Below are positions 40,366 through 48,226 of a stretch of DNA of 64,000 bases, in pieces. The translations under genes and the position numbers were made by a program. Every line of letters begins with the position of its first letter. The first letter of the stretch is position 1. Under the pieces are notes generated by a model that ran no database searches, had not been told where the DNA came from, and saw only the letters and a list, made by a program, of their open reading frames with translations. The DNA comes from Rhodospirillales bacterium (GTDB taxonomy: Bacteria; Pseudomonadota; Alphaproteobacteria; Rhodospirillales; JASLQF01): assembly GCA_030744625.1 (NCBI GenBank), contig JASLQF010000041.1, positions 62,001-126,000 on the forward strand. Direction: 5' to 3'.

Positions 40366-41262
40366 ATGGCGAACAGCAGTCGAAGGTCTACGGTGCAATC
40401 GCTCGATCGTGGTCTCGGTATCCTGGAAGAACTCTCCACCGCCGGCCGGCCGCTCGGGATCACCGATCTCAGTCGCCAGCTCGGACTGTCCAAGGGGTCC
40501 GTCTCCCGGTTCGTCGCCACCCTTGTCCAGCGCAACTACGTGCTGCGCGATCCGGAGACCGCGAAATACCGCCTCGGCCTGCGAATCATCGAACTGGGCC
40601 ATATGGCGGCGGCCAAATTGGACATACGCGACCTCGCCCAGCCGGTGATGACACGGCTGCACGCCGCGACCTCGGAGACGATCCACCTCACGGTCCTCTC
40701 CGACGAAGGCTACATGATATTCCTGGACAAGCTGGATTCGAACAAGGGGACGCGCCCGAACCTCCAATTGAGCGCCCACCTGCCCCCCCATTGCGTGGCC
40801 AACGGCAAGGCGATCCTGGCCTTCCGACCCCGCAGCGAGGCGGAGCGCATCCTGCGCGGGAAACTCCACCGCCACACCAAAACCACCATCACCCGGTGGC
40901 CGGAGATGCAGGTCGTCCTCGACAATGTCCGCCGCCTCGGCCACGCGGAAAACCATGGCGAGTTACGGGACGACGTATCCGGAGTTGCGGCCCCCATCAG
41001 GGACCACACCAACCTAGCCGTCGCCGCCCTCGGCATCTCGGTTCCGACGAACCGGATGACGCCCGCGCATTGCGCGAAGTTGGCGCAGCTGGTCATTGAA
41101 GGCGCGCGTGAGATTTCCCAGGCCATAGGGTACCGCTTCGACGACGAAGATGGGATGGAATCCGTAAAACCGCCGCTCCCCGCGGGGATGGCGGCCACAA
41201 CCGGTGCGGCCGATCGGCGCGCCAAAGGACCAATCGCCAGGCGAGGAAAGGAGGTTTCATGA
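40366..41262 (+). CDS. IclR-family transcriptional regulator
   Basis: This 298-residue regulator has an N-terminal winged helix (TVQSLDRGLGILEELSTAGR, ITDLSRQLGLSKGSVSRFVA) and a C-terminal IclR effector domain (ETIHLTVLSDEGYMIFLDKL, PPHCVANGKAILAF, DDVSGVAAPIRDHTNLAVAA). It precedes the TRAP transporter and the catabolic genes and probably controls them in response to the imported substrate or a breakdown product. It has its own predicted promoter and operator. Confidence 0.88.
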   Translation: MANSSRRSTVQSLDRGLGILEELSTAGRPLGITDLSRQLGLSKGSVSRFVATLVQRNYVLRDPETAKYRLGLRIIELGHMAAAKLDIRDLAQPVMTRLHAATSETIHLTVLSDEGYMIFLDKLDSNKGTRPNLQLSAHLPPHCVANGKAILAFRPRSEAERILRGKLHRHTKTTITRWPEMQVVLDNVRRLGHAENHGELRDDVSGVAAPIRDHTNLAVAALGISVPTNRMTPAHCAKLAQLVIEGAREISQAIGYRFDDEDGMESVKPPLPAGMAATTGAADRRAKGPIARRGKEVS

Positions 41263-41306
41263 TTCCGCGCAAAAGACCCGAAACAATCGAAACACAACAA
41301 TCAAAA

Positions 41307-41330
41307 GTTGAACGTTTTTCGCGGTTCAAC
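41307..41330 (+). promoter_or_regulatory. Inverted repeat upstream of dctP
   Basis: GTTGAAC (41307-41313) and GTTCAAC (41324-41330) are 7-bp inverted arms around a T-rich loop, ending just before the AGGAGG ribosome site (41333-41338) of dctP. It could be an IclR operator or an RNA hairpin affecting dctP translation. Confidence 0.4.
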
Positions 41331-41345
41331 GAAGGAGGAATAAAA

Positions 41346-42368
41346 ATGAGTAAGTTAGTGAAAATGTTCGCCGCGGCGGCGGCAATCGCCGTGATCGGCA
41401 TGCTGTCCGTACTGCCGTCCACACCCGCCCAGAGCTCGGATCAGGTCTTCCGTTGGCGTTACGGCATCTACTTTCCATCCATGACTTCCCTGGAAGGCAG
41501 ACATGCCACGATGTTCGTCAAGGCCGTCTACGAACGCACCAAGGGCAGGCTGCTGATCGACGTCTTCCCGGGAGGAATGCTGGGTTACTCCGCCTACACC
41601 CATCATCGCGTTGTGCGCGACGGCCTTCTTGAGATGGGCACCACCATGAGCGCCGCCATGATCGAGGCCCCGGAATGGGAAACCCTTTCCCATGTCCTGC
41701 TGTTCAGGACGCGGGAAGATGCCGTGAAGGCCTGGGAAATAGCCTTCCCCGAACTCGAACGGGCGGCCCTCGATAAATTCAACGTCAAGCTCCTGGGGTC
41801 CCTCATCCCCGAGTTCGACTACATGTTCTCCAAGGCCCCGATGCCGACGGTCGCCGACTGGAAGGGGCACAAGTTCCGGGCCTGGCACAAGCAACTGGCG
41901 TGCTGGTTCGAACAGATGGGCGCCACGCCCATGGTCATCCCCTTCCACGAGGCCTACACCGCCCTGTCCACCGGACAGGTGGAGGGCAACTCCGGCATGT
42001 TCAAGGCGGCCCTCGACTTGAAGTTCCACGAGGTCATGAAGTTCGTCAGCACCGGCTGGAAGCCCAACATGCCGTTCTTCGTCACGGTGGTGAACAAGGA
42101 TGCGTGGAACAAACTTCCGGCCGATCTTCAGAAGGTCCTGGCCGAGGAAGGCGAAAAGTACTTCAACTCCACGAGCATGGACTACTGGAACGCCTGGCCC
42201 CAGAGCCTGAAAAAGCTCGTCAAGAAGGGTGTCACCAAGGTCGACGTCTCTCCCGCGGAACTGAAGAAGGGACGGGACCTGGCCCAAAAATGCTGGAAGA
42301 AGTGGATGGATGGAACCACCCCCAAAGCGGCTGCCCTGATGAAAAGGATCATGGCCGCGCTCAAGTAG
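41346..42368 (+). CDS. dctP: TRAP transporter substrate-binding protein
   Basis: This 340-residue periplasmic protein has a signal peptide (MSKLVKMFAAAAAIAVIGML, then VLPSTPAQS) and a DctP-fold body: the domain-swap region includes KFRAWHKQLACWFEQMGATP followed by MVIPFHEAYTALSTGQVEG, where Arg and the Y-T-A-L-S-T-G segment normally hold an organic acid. The ATG at 41346 is chosen for AGGAGG just upstream. It captures the substrate of the catabolic cluster for DctQM. The ligand is unknown, though TRAP systems generally carry carboxylates. Confidence 0.88.
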   Translation: MSKLVKMFAAAAAIAVIGMLSVLPSTPAQSSDQVFRWRYGIYFPSMTSLEGRHATMFVKAVYERTKGRLLIDVFPGGMLGYSAYTHHRVVRDGLLEMGTTMSAAMIEAPEWETLSHVLLFRTREDAVKAWEIAFPELERAALDKFNVKLLGSLIPEFDYMFSKAPMPTVADWKGHKFRAWHKQLACWFEQMGATPMVIPFHEAYTALSTGQVEGNSGMFKAALDLKFHEVMKFVSTGWKPNMPFFVTVVNKDAWNKLPADLQKVLAEEGEKYFNSTSMDYWNAWPQSLKKLVKKGVTKVDVSPAELKKGRDLAQKCWKKWMDGTTPKAAALMKRIMAALK

Positions 42369-42384
42369 ACAACCACAACCCGGT

Positions 42385-42415
42385 GGGAGGCCATACGGCT
42401 CGCGTATGGCCTCCC
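42385..42415 (+). terminator. Strong hairpin between dctP and dctQ (no T-tract)
   Basis: GGGAGGCCATACG and CGTATGGCCTCCC form a perfect 13-bp stem with a 5-nt loop (GCTCG), 17 nt after the dctP stop. Without a T-run it is probably not a full terminator; such hairpins between binding-protein and permease genes usually protect the upstream mRNA and raise binding-protein output. Confidence 0.6.
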
Positions 42416-42501
42416 CGACCGGCTGAAGGCGAGGATCGAGGGCCGAAAGCCCGGCGGTAATGTCCGACGGTCTCCGGCAAGGCTTCCTGGAAAGGCTCAT
42501 C

Positions 42502-43038
42502 ATGCCGTTCGATGCCAAGATAGTGTCCGCCATCTGGCGGAAAGCGCTGGAACTGGTCCCCAGGCTGAGCTTGGTGGTCAGCGCCACGGGGATCTGCCTG
42601 ATGGTCGCCCTCATAATCGCGGAGATCATATCGACTAAATTTTTCAACTATTCATTGCCCTATGTCCTCGAGTATTCCGAGTACCTAATCCCGATCATCG
42701 TTTTCTGGGGCGCCGCCTATACCCTCCGCCATGACGGTCACGTGAGGGCCGACCTATTCCTGCATCGCCTGTCCGAGAGCACGCGGGAGTGGCTCATCCT
42801 GGCCGGATATGTCATTGGATTTATCTATCTGGCGATCGTCTTCAACCACATGCTGGACGTGGCTCTGCGGAGCATCAGATGGAATAGTGTTTCCTACTAT
42901 CCGACGCCGTCGCCCATTGGTCCGCCCCAGATGTTCGCCACCGTGGGGATCGCCCTGTTCATCCTCCAGTTGGCGATCGAGATCGTACGCAAGGGGTGGC
43001 GATTGTATCGGCGATATCGCCCCCGATTATTAGGCTGA
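42502..43038 (+). CDS. dctQ: TRAP transporter small permease
   Basis: This 178-residue inner-membrane protein has four hydrophobic helices, with the DctQ-type segment LPYVLEYSEYLIPIIVFWGA and the RHDGHVRADLFLHRL loop. The ATG at 42502 is preferred because GGAAAGG (42489-42495) lies 6 nt upstream; an in-frame ATG at 42460 adds 14 residues but has no ribosome site. It sits between dctP and dctM. Confidence 0.85.
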   Translation: MPFDAKIVSAIWRKALELVPRLSLVVSATGICLMVALIIAEIISTKFFNYSLPYVLEYSEYLIPIIVFWGAAYTLRHDGHVRADLFLHRLSESTREWLILAGYVIGFIYLAIVFNHMLDVALRSIRWNSVSYYPTPSPIGPPQMFATVGIALFILQLAIEIVRKGWRLYRRYRPRLLG

Positions 43039-43048
43039 GGGGGTTCGG

Positions 43049-44365
43049 ATGGAACTCCTGATAACCGTCAGCGTCTATATCGCCATTCTGGTGGCGCTCA
43101 TCTTCGCCGGCGTGCCCATCGCCTTCGCCCTCGGCGCGGTCGCCACCGGCTCGCTCTATTTCGCCGACCCCCGTCTGGCGCTGGCCCTGGGGCAGATCAC
43201 CTGGGACGGGCTGACCAGTTTCGTCCTGTGCGCCATCCCGCTGTTCATCTTCATGGGCTATCTTTTGTTCGAGGCCGGGCTGAGCGCCCGTATCTACGCC
43301 GGAATATACCCGCTTTTGGACCGGCTTCTGCCGGGCGGGCTACTGCATTCCAACATCGTTGTCGGCGCCGCCTTCGCCGCCTGCTCGGGCTCCAGCCTGG
43401 CGAGCTGCGCGACCATCGGCACCGTGGCCATTCCGGAGATGGAAAAGCGTGGTTACCAGAGGGGCATCGCCACCGGCTCGGTGGCCGCCGGGGGCACCCT
43501 CGGCATCCTCATCCCGCCGAGCATCAGCCTCATCATCTACGGGGCGATGACGGACCAGTCCGTCGGGCAGTTGTTCGTCGGCGGAATCATCCCCGGCATC
43601 ATCCTGACCTTTACCTACATGGGCTACATCGCGGTCAGAATCCAAATCCAGCCCCATCTGGTCATGGGCGGCGTCGAAGTGGAAAAGCTTCCCTGGTCCC
43701 AGTGCCTGCGGGCCACGCTCGGCGCCTGGCCGGTGGCGGCGCTCTTTGTCGGGGTCATGGGATCCATTTACATGGGCATCGCCACCCCCACCGAGGCGGC
43801 GGCCATCGGCTGCGCCCTCACCTTGATGATCGCCGGCGGTTACCGGTTGCTCACCCGCGACGTCATGAAGCGGGCCCTGATCGGCAGCGTCAAGACCAGC
43901 ACCATGGTTCTGTGCATCTTCTGGGGCGCCAAGCTCATGGGCATCTACCTGACCTACCAGCAGATTACCGCCAAGTTGGCCCATATGGTGCTGTCCCAGG
44001 GGCTTTCCCCCTTCGCCGTACTGATGCTCGTGGTCGTTCTGTATCTGGTCCTGGGCATGCTTATGGATGCCCTGGCGGCCATGGTCATGACCCTTCCCCT
44101 GACCTTCCCCATCGTCATGGCCCTGGGCTACGACCCCATCTGGTACGGCGTCCTCCTGACCATGCTCATCGAGGGTGGAATGCTGACGCCTCCGGTGGGC
44201 ATGAATCTTTTCATATTGCAGGGGCTTCGGCCCGAGTATCCCTTCATCGACCTGATCAAGGGCGCGGCGCCTTTCTTCCTGATGCTCGTCTTGGTCATTT
44301 TCGTGGTCATCGCCTTCCCCGAATTGATCACCTTCCTGCCGCAAACCATTTTCGGCGGCGATTGA
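43049..44365 (+). CDS. dctM: TRAP transporter large permease
   Basis: This 438-residue inner-membrane protein has about twelve hydrophobic segments and the DctM signature region GSSLASCATIGTVAIPEMEK followed by RGIATGSVAAGGTLGILIPP. PPVGMNLFILQGLRPEYPF near the C-terminus marks the second repeat. It uses a sodium gradient to move the substrate delivered by DctP. It starts 10 nt after dctQ. Confidence 0.9.
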   Translation: MELLITVSVYIAILVALIFAGVPIAFALGAVATGSLYFADPRLALALGQITWDGLTSFVLCAIPLFIFMGYLLFEAGLSARIYAGIYPLLDRLLPGGLLHSNIVVGAAFAACSGSSLASCATIGTVAIPEMEKRGYQRGIATGSVAAGGTLGILIPPSISLIIYGAMTDQSVGQLFVGGIIPGIILTFTYMGYIAVRIQIQPHLVMGGVEVEKLPWSQCLRATLGAWPVAALFVGVMGSIYMGIATPTEAAAIGCALTLMIAGGYRLLTRDVMKRALIGSVKTSTMVLCIFWGAKLMGIYLTYQQITAKLAHMVLSQGLSPFAVLMLVVVLYLVLGMLMDALAAMVMTLPLTFPIVMALGYDPIWYGVLLTMLIEGGMLTPPVGMNLFILQGLRPEYPFIDLIKGAAPFFLMLVLVIFVVIAFPELITFLPQTIFGGD

Positions 44366-44371
44366 GCCAAC

Positions 44372-44411
44372 CATGAGTGGAGAACCCGGTACATGAGTGG
44401 AGAACCCGGTA
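44372..44411 (+). repeat. Exact 20-bp tandem duplication at the CoxL-type start
   Basis: The unit CATGAGTGGAGAACCCGGTA occurs twice without a gap (44372-44391 and 44392-44411). Because 20 is not a multiple of 3, the first ATG (44373) opens a 7-codon ORF, MSGEPGT, whose TGA overlaps the second ATG (44393). Confidence 0.9.
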
Positions 44412-46777
44412 TGGGAGAAAAAACATCTTCGCATGAGCACCACGCCGTCGGCAGGGTGGTCCGGCGCAAGGACGGCCTGGCCAAGGTCACGGGGGCCGAG
44501 CAGTTCGCTCACGATATCGACCTCCCCCGCATGTGGTATGGGCGGGTCATCCGCAGCCCCCACGCCCACGCCAGGATCCTGTCCGTGGACACCGCCGAGG
44601 CCGAGGCCATGGGTGCGGTCTGCCTGACCTACGCCGACGTCCCCAAGCTCAAGTACAACGAACGCATCGTCAGCACGCCCCCCTTCCTCTACCGCGACCG
44701 CCAGGTCCTGGCCGACAAGGCGCGGCACGTCGGCGAGGCCTTCGCCGCCGTTGCCGCGCCCACCGAGGCCCTGGCCGAAAAGGCGGTGCGGGCGCTGAAG
44801 GTCAAGTATGAGCCGCTGCAGACCATCACCAGCGTCGAGGACGCCATGCGGCCCGGCGCCGATCCCATCCACGACACCGTGCGGCTCGAGGACGCCGAGA
44901 TCCCCATCGAGAACAACGTTGCCGTCAGGCGCAACGTCGAGGTGGGAGACATCGAGGCCGGCTTCGCCGAATCCGAGTTCATCATCGAGCGCGAATACTC
45001 GACCCAACCCATCTACCACGCCCAGATGGAGACCAAGGCGGTGACCTGCCGGCCCGAGCCGGACGGCGGCATCACCGTCTGGCCCTGCACCCAGTCCATT
45101 CACAACACCCGCCAGTTGCTGGGGGAGATCTATGAAATCCCCCTCCACAAGATAAACGTCAAGAAGATCGCCATGGGCGGCTCCTTCGGCTCGAGCATCC
45201 AGATGAACTCGGTGATCCCCATCTGCGTCGGGTTGGCGCTCAAGTCCCGCCATCCGGTGAAGCTGGTCACCACCCGGGAGGAGGACATCCACGACCATGT
45301 CCGTTATCCGACCAACATCCGCCTGAAGCTGGGCTTGAAGAAGGACGGCACGCCGGTCGCCGGGCACATGCACGCCGTCGTCGAAATCGGCGCCCACAAC
45401 ATCCAGGCCTTTCCCTTCCTGGGCGGGCTGGCGGGTTTCTGGGCGTCGCTCTACCGGCTGCCGCACATGAAATACGAAGGCATCGCGATCTACACCAACA
45501 AGACGCCGACCTGCGCCATGCAGGGATTCGGGGCGCCCCAGGTCACCTTCGCGGTCGAAAGCCTGATGGACGAGATCGCCCACGAACTGGGCGTCGATCC
45601 GGTCGAATACAAGCTGCGCCATTATATCGGGCTGGGAGGGACTTTCTGGGGCCAGGGACCGGCGGTCAAGTCCATCATCCGCAGCGACGGAGTGTCCGAA
45701 CTGCTGCGCATCGGTGCCGAGAGAATCGGCTGGAAGGACCGCCATGCGCCAGGCTCCCAGACCGGACGCTACCGGCGGGGCATCGGGATGGCGCGCGGCT
45801 TCCACACCAGCGGCGTCGGCCACCCCAAGGCCACCGGGGCCGAGATGATCGACTATTCCGGGGCCATCGTGAAGATCAACGAGGACGGTTCCGTCGACGT
45901 CGCCCAATCCCTGGCCGATCACGGCGGCGGAACCCTGGAGGCCATCGCCAAGATCGTGGCCGAGGAACTGGGAGTGCCCATCGACATGGTCGGCATGTCC
46001 CCGGTCGATACGCGGACGTCCATCTACGACGTCACCACCCACGCCACGCGGGGCGTCTACGCCGGGGGTGCCGCCGCCCACAAGGCGGCGCGCACGGCCA
46101 AGGGCATCCTCCTCGATTACGCCGGCCGGGTCCTCGACGTGCTGCCCGATTCGCTGGTCGTCGAGCCGGAACCCCAACTGGGCCAGGGGGTCATCTACTG
46201 CCCCAACCTGCCCGAGAGGCGGATCACCGTCGGCGAGTTGGCGAAGCTTTGCCAGCTCAACAGTTGGGGCACCATCTCGGCCGTCGAAAGCGTGCGCCAG
46301 GTCAACTGCCCACCGGCCTACGTGATCTACTACGTGGAGGTCGAGGTCGATACCGACACCGGCAACGTCAAGACCTGCCGCGCGGCGCTGGGAAGCGACT
46401 GCGGAACGGTGGTCAATCCCGACCTGGCGGCGGGCCAGCTCATCGGCGGGCTGTCGAAGGGATCGGGCTACGCCCTCATCGAGGAAGCCCGGTGGGACCC
46501 CGAAACCGGAGAACTCCTGAACCGGGGCTTCTGGGTCGACGGCAAGACGCCGGCAATGGGCGAGATGCCGCCCCTGGAGGACATCCACACCTTCTTCTCC
46601 GATACCTACGAACCCAGCGGGCCCTTCGGGGCCAAGGGCCTGGGCGAGGCGTCCTCCAATCCCTGCGCCGGGGCCTATGCCAACGCCCTCTACAACGCGC
46701 TCGGCGTCCGCTTCTACCAGTTGCCGGTGACGCCCGAGAAGGTTCTTGCCGCCCTTGCCCGGGAGGACGCGGCATGA
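44393..46777 (+). CDS. Molybdenum hydroxylase large subunit (CoxL/xanthine dehydrogenase family)
   Basis: This 794-residue molybdopterin subunit begins with the hammerhead segment VGRVVRRKDGLAKVTGAEQF. GGSFGSSIQMNSVIPICVGL and CAMQGFGAPQVTFAVE correspond to the cofactor-contact loops; the FGAPQ form differs from the CoxL AYRGAGR motif, as in nicotinate- or purine-type hydroxylases. The catalytic Glu is in GAKGLGEASSNP. It should hydroxylate a carbon next to nitrogen in a heterocycle, with electrons leaving through the CoxM- and CoxS-type subunits encoded next. Possible starts are the ATGs at 44393 and 44411; both follow GGAGA. Confidence 0.88.
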   Translation: MSGEPGMGEKTSSHEHHAVGRVVRRKDGLAKVTGAEQFAHDIDLPRMWYGRVIRSPHAHARILSVDTAEAEAMGAVCLTYADVPKLKYNERIVSTPPFLYRDRQVLADKARHVGEAFAAVAAPTEALAEKAVRALKVKYEPLQTITSVEDAMRPGADPIHDTVRLEDAEIPIENNVAVRRNVEVGDIEAGFAESEFIIEREYSTQPIYHAQMETKAVTCRPEPDGGITVWPCTQSIHNTRQLLGEIYEIPLHKINVKKIAMGGSFGSSIQMNSVIPICVGLALKSRHPVKLVTTREEDIHDHVRYPTNIRLKLGLKKDGTPVAGHMHAVVEIGAHNIQAFPFLGGLAGFWASLYRLPHMKYEGIAIYTNKTPTCAMQGFGAPQVTFAVESLMDEIAHELGVDPVEYKLRHYIGLGGTFWGQGPAVKSIIRSDGVSELLRIGAERIGWKDRHAPGSQTGRYRRGIGMARGFHTSGVGHPKATGAEMIDYSGAIVKINEDGSVDVAQSLADHGGGTLEAIAKIVAEELGVPIDMVGMSPVDTRTSIYDVTTHATRGVYAGGAAAHKAARTAKGILLDYAGRVLDVLPDSLVVEPEPQLGQGVIYCPNLPERRITVGELAKLCQLNSWGTISAVESVRQVNCPPAYVIYYVEVEVDTDTGNVKTCRAALGSDCGTVVNPDLAAGQLIGGLSKGSGYALIEEARWDPETGELLNRGFWVDGKTPAMGEMPPLEDIHTFFSDTYEPSGPFGAKGLGEASSNPCAGAYANALYNALGVRFYQLPVTPEKVLAALAREDAA

Positions 46778-46814
46778 CCTCCAAAACAACCATAGTCAAG
46801 TGAGGCGCCGGTCA

Positions 46815-47714
46815 ATGTACCAACCCACCAATACCCATATCCTGGTGCCCGAGTTCGAATACGAACGGCCGGAGACCCTGGACCAGGTGTTCTCGCTCCT
46901 CGAGGAACACGGCGCCACGGCGCGCCTGATCGCCGGGGGCACGGACATTCTCGTGCAGATGAAGCTGGAGCGGGCGGCCCCGGCCTGCCTGATCAGCCTG
47001 GACCGGGTCGAGGAACTGGGCGGCATCGCCGATGACGATGGCCTCGTCATCGGCGCCACCACGGCCATTCGCGACCTTGCCGCCTGCGAGCCGGTGCGCC
47101 GCGGCCATGCCGCCCTGGTCGAGGCCTGCCGATCCTTCAGCACCACCGCCATTTCCGTCATGGGAACGCTCGGCGGCAATCTTTGCAACGCCTCGCCGGC
47201 CGCCGATACGGCGCCGCCGCTCCTGGTCTTCGACGCCAGCGCGATCCTGGTTTCGCGCCAGGGCGAGCGCCGGCTTCCCCTGGAGGCCTTCTTCACCGGC
47301 CCCGGCGAGACGGCGCTCGGCGAGGGCGAGCTCCTGCGCGCCGTGCACCTGGCCGAGCCGGCCCCGGGAACGGCCAGCGCCTTCCTCAAGGTCGCCCGCG
47401 TCGAGGCCGATATCGCCAAGGTCAACGCGGCGGTCGCCCTGACGCGGGATGGGCGGCAGGTGGCCCAGGTGGCGATCGCCCTGGGCGCCGTCGCCCCGGT
47501 CCCCATGCGGGCGCGCCGTGCCGAGGCGTCGCTGGCCGGCCGCGTCTTCGATTCGGCGGCCCTCGCCGAGGCGACGCAACTGGTGGAGGAGGAAATCGCC
47601 TCGATCACCGATGTCCGCGCCACGGCGGAATACCGCAATCACGCATCCGGCGTCATCGTGCGCGATGCCTTGACAACCGCCTGGCGGCGGGCCGGCGGAG
47701 GGGAACCCCAATGA
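46815..47714 (+). CDS. FAD-binding medium subunit of molybdenum hydroxylase (CoxM family)
   Basis: This 299-residue subunit has the two FAD motifs of the CoxM/xanthine dehydrogenase FAD domain, ARLIAGGTDILVQMKLE near residue 39 and VMGTLGGNLCNASPAADTAP near residue 120. It passes electrons from the Fe-S subunit to an acceptor. The ATG at 46815 is chosen because it starts the conserved domain. It lies 37 nt after the large-subunit gene and overlaps the small-subunit gene by 4 nt. Confidence 0.9.
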   Translation: MYQPTNTHILVPEFEYERPETLDQVFSLLEEHGATARLIAGGTDILVQMKLERAAPACLISLDRVEELGGIADDDGLVIGATTAIRDLAACEPVRRGHAALVEACRSFSTTAISVMGTLGGNLCNASPAADTAPPLLVFDASAILVSRQGERRLPLEAFFTGPGETALGEGELLRAVHLAEPAPGTASAFLKVARVEADIAKVNAAVALTRDGRQVAQVAIALGAVAPVPMRARRAEASLAGRVFDSAALAEATQLVEEEIASITDVRATAEYRNHASGVIVRDALTTAWRRAGGGEPQ

Positions 47715-48181
47715 AAACGCGAACCATCGCCTTCACGCTCAATGGCGAACCACGGGAAGTCGTGGTCCGGCCCAACGACCTGCTCCTCAACGTGATCCGC
47801 GACCACGAACTGCTGACGGGCACCAAGTACGGCTGCGGCATCGGCGAGTGCGGGACGTGCACGGTTCAAGTGGACGGCAAACCCGTTCTGTCCTGCCTGA
47901 CGCTGGCGGTGGCCGCCGACGGGTGCCAGGTGGTGACCATCGAGGGCCTGGCCGAGGGCGGCAGGCTCGATCCGGTTCAGGAGGCATTTCTCGATCACGC
48001 CGCCGTGCAGTGCGGTTTCTGCACCCCGGGAATGATCATGACCAGCCGCTCGCTGCTCGACGAGATTCCGCAGCCGACGGAGGAAGAAGTTCGGGAATAC
48101 CTGCGCGGATGCCTGTGCCGGTGCACGGGCTACGCCAGTATCGTCCGGGCCGTGCTGTCGGTGGCCGAAAAAGGGGCTTAG
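47711..48181 (+). CDS. [2Fe-2S] small subunit of molybdenum hydroxylase (CoxS family)
   Basis: This 156-residue subunit carries two [2Fe-2S] clusters: a plant-type ferredoxin domain (GTKYGCGIGECGTCTVQVDG, plus a Cys in VLSCLTL) and a C-terminal helical domain (CGFCTPGMIM, CLCRCTGYASI). It links the molybdenum centre to the FAD subunit. Its start overlaps the CoxM-type stop (ATGA), completing the order large-medium-small. Confidence 0.92.
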   Translation: MKTRTIAFTLNGEPREVVVRPNDLLLNVIRDHELLTGTKYGCGIGECGTCTVQVDGKPVLSCLTLAVAADGCQVVTIEGLAEGGRLDPVQEAFLDHAAVQCGFCTPGMIMTSRSLLDEIPQPTEEEVREYLRGCLCRCTGYASIVRAVLSVAEKGA

Positions 48182-48226
48182 AGCCCATCCGAGGAACGAC
48201 GCACCCCATTGGGGACGGAGGAGAAA

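Noticed and set aside
43340-46789. Reverse-strand open frame of 1149 codons opposite the dctM and CoxL-type genes
   Set aside because: It is a compositional shadow rich in Gly, Asp, His and Val without domain motifs; the two plus-strand genes are well supported.
46774-46803. Nine-codon ORF (MTSKTTIVK) overlapping the stop of the CoxL-type gene
   Set aside because: Too short to judge; probably the remnant of an earlier gene boundary or chance. No leader-peptide features or attenuator hairpin follow.
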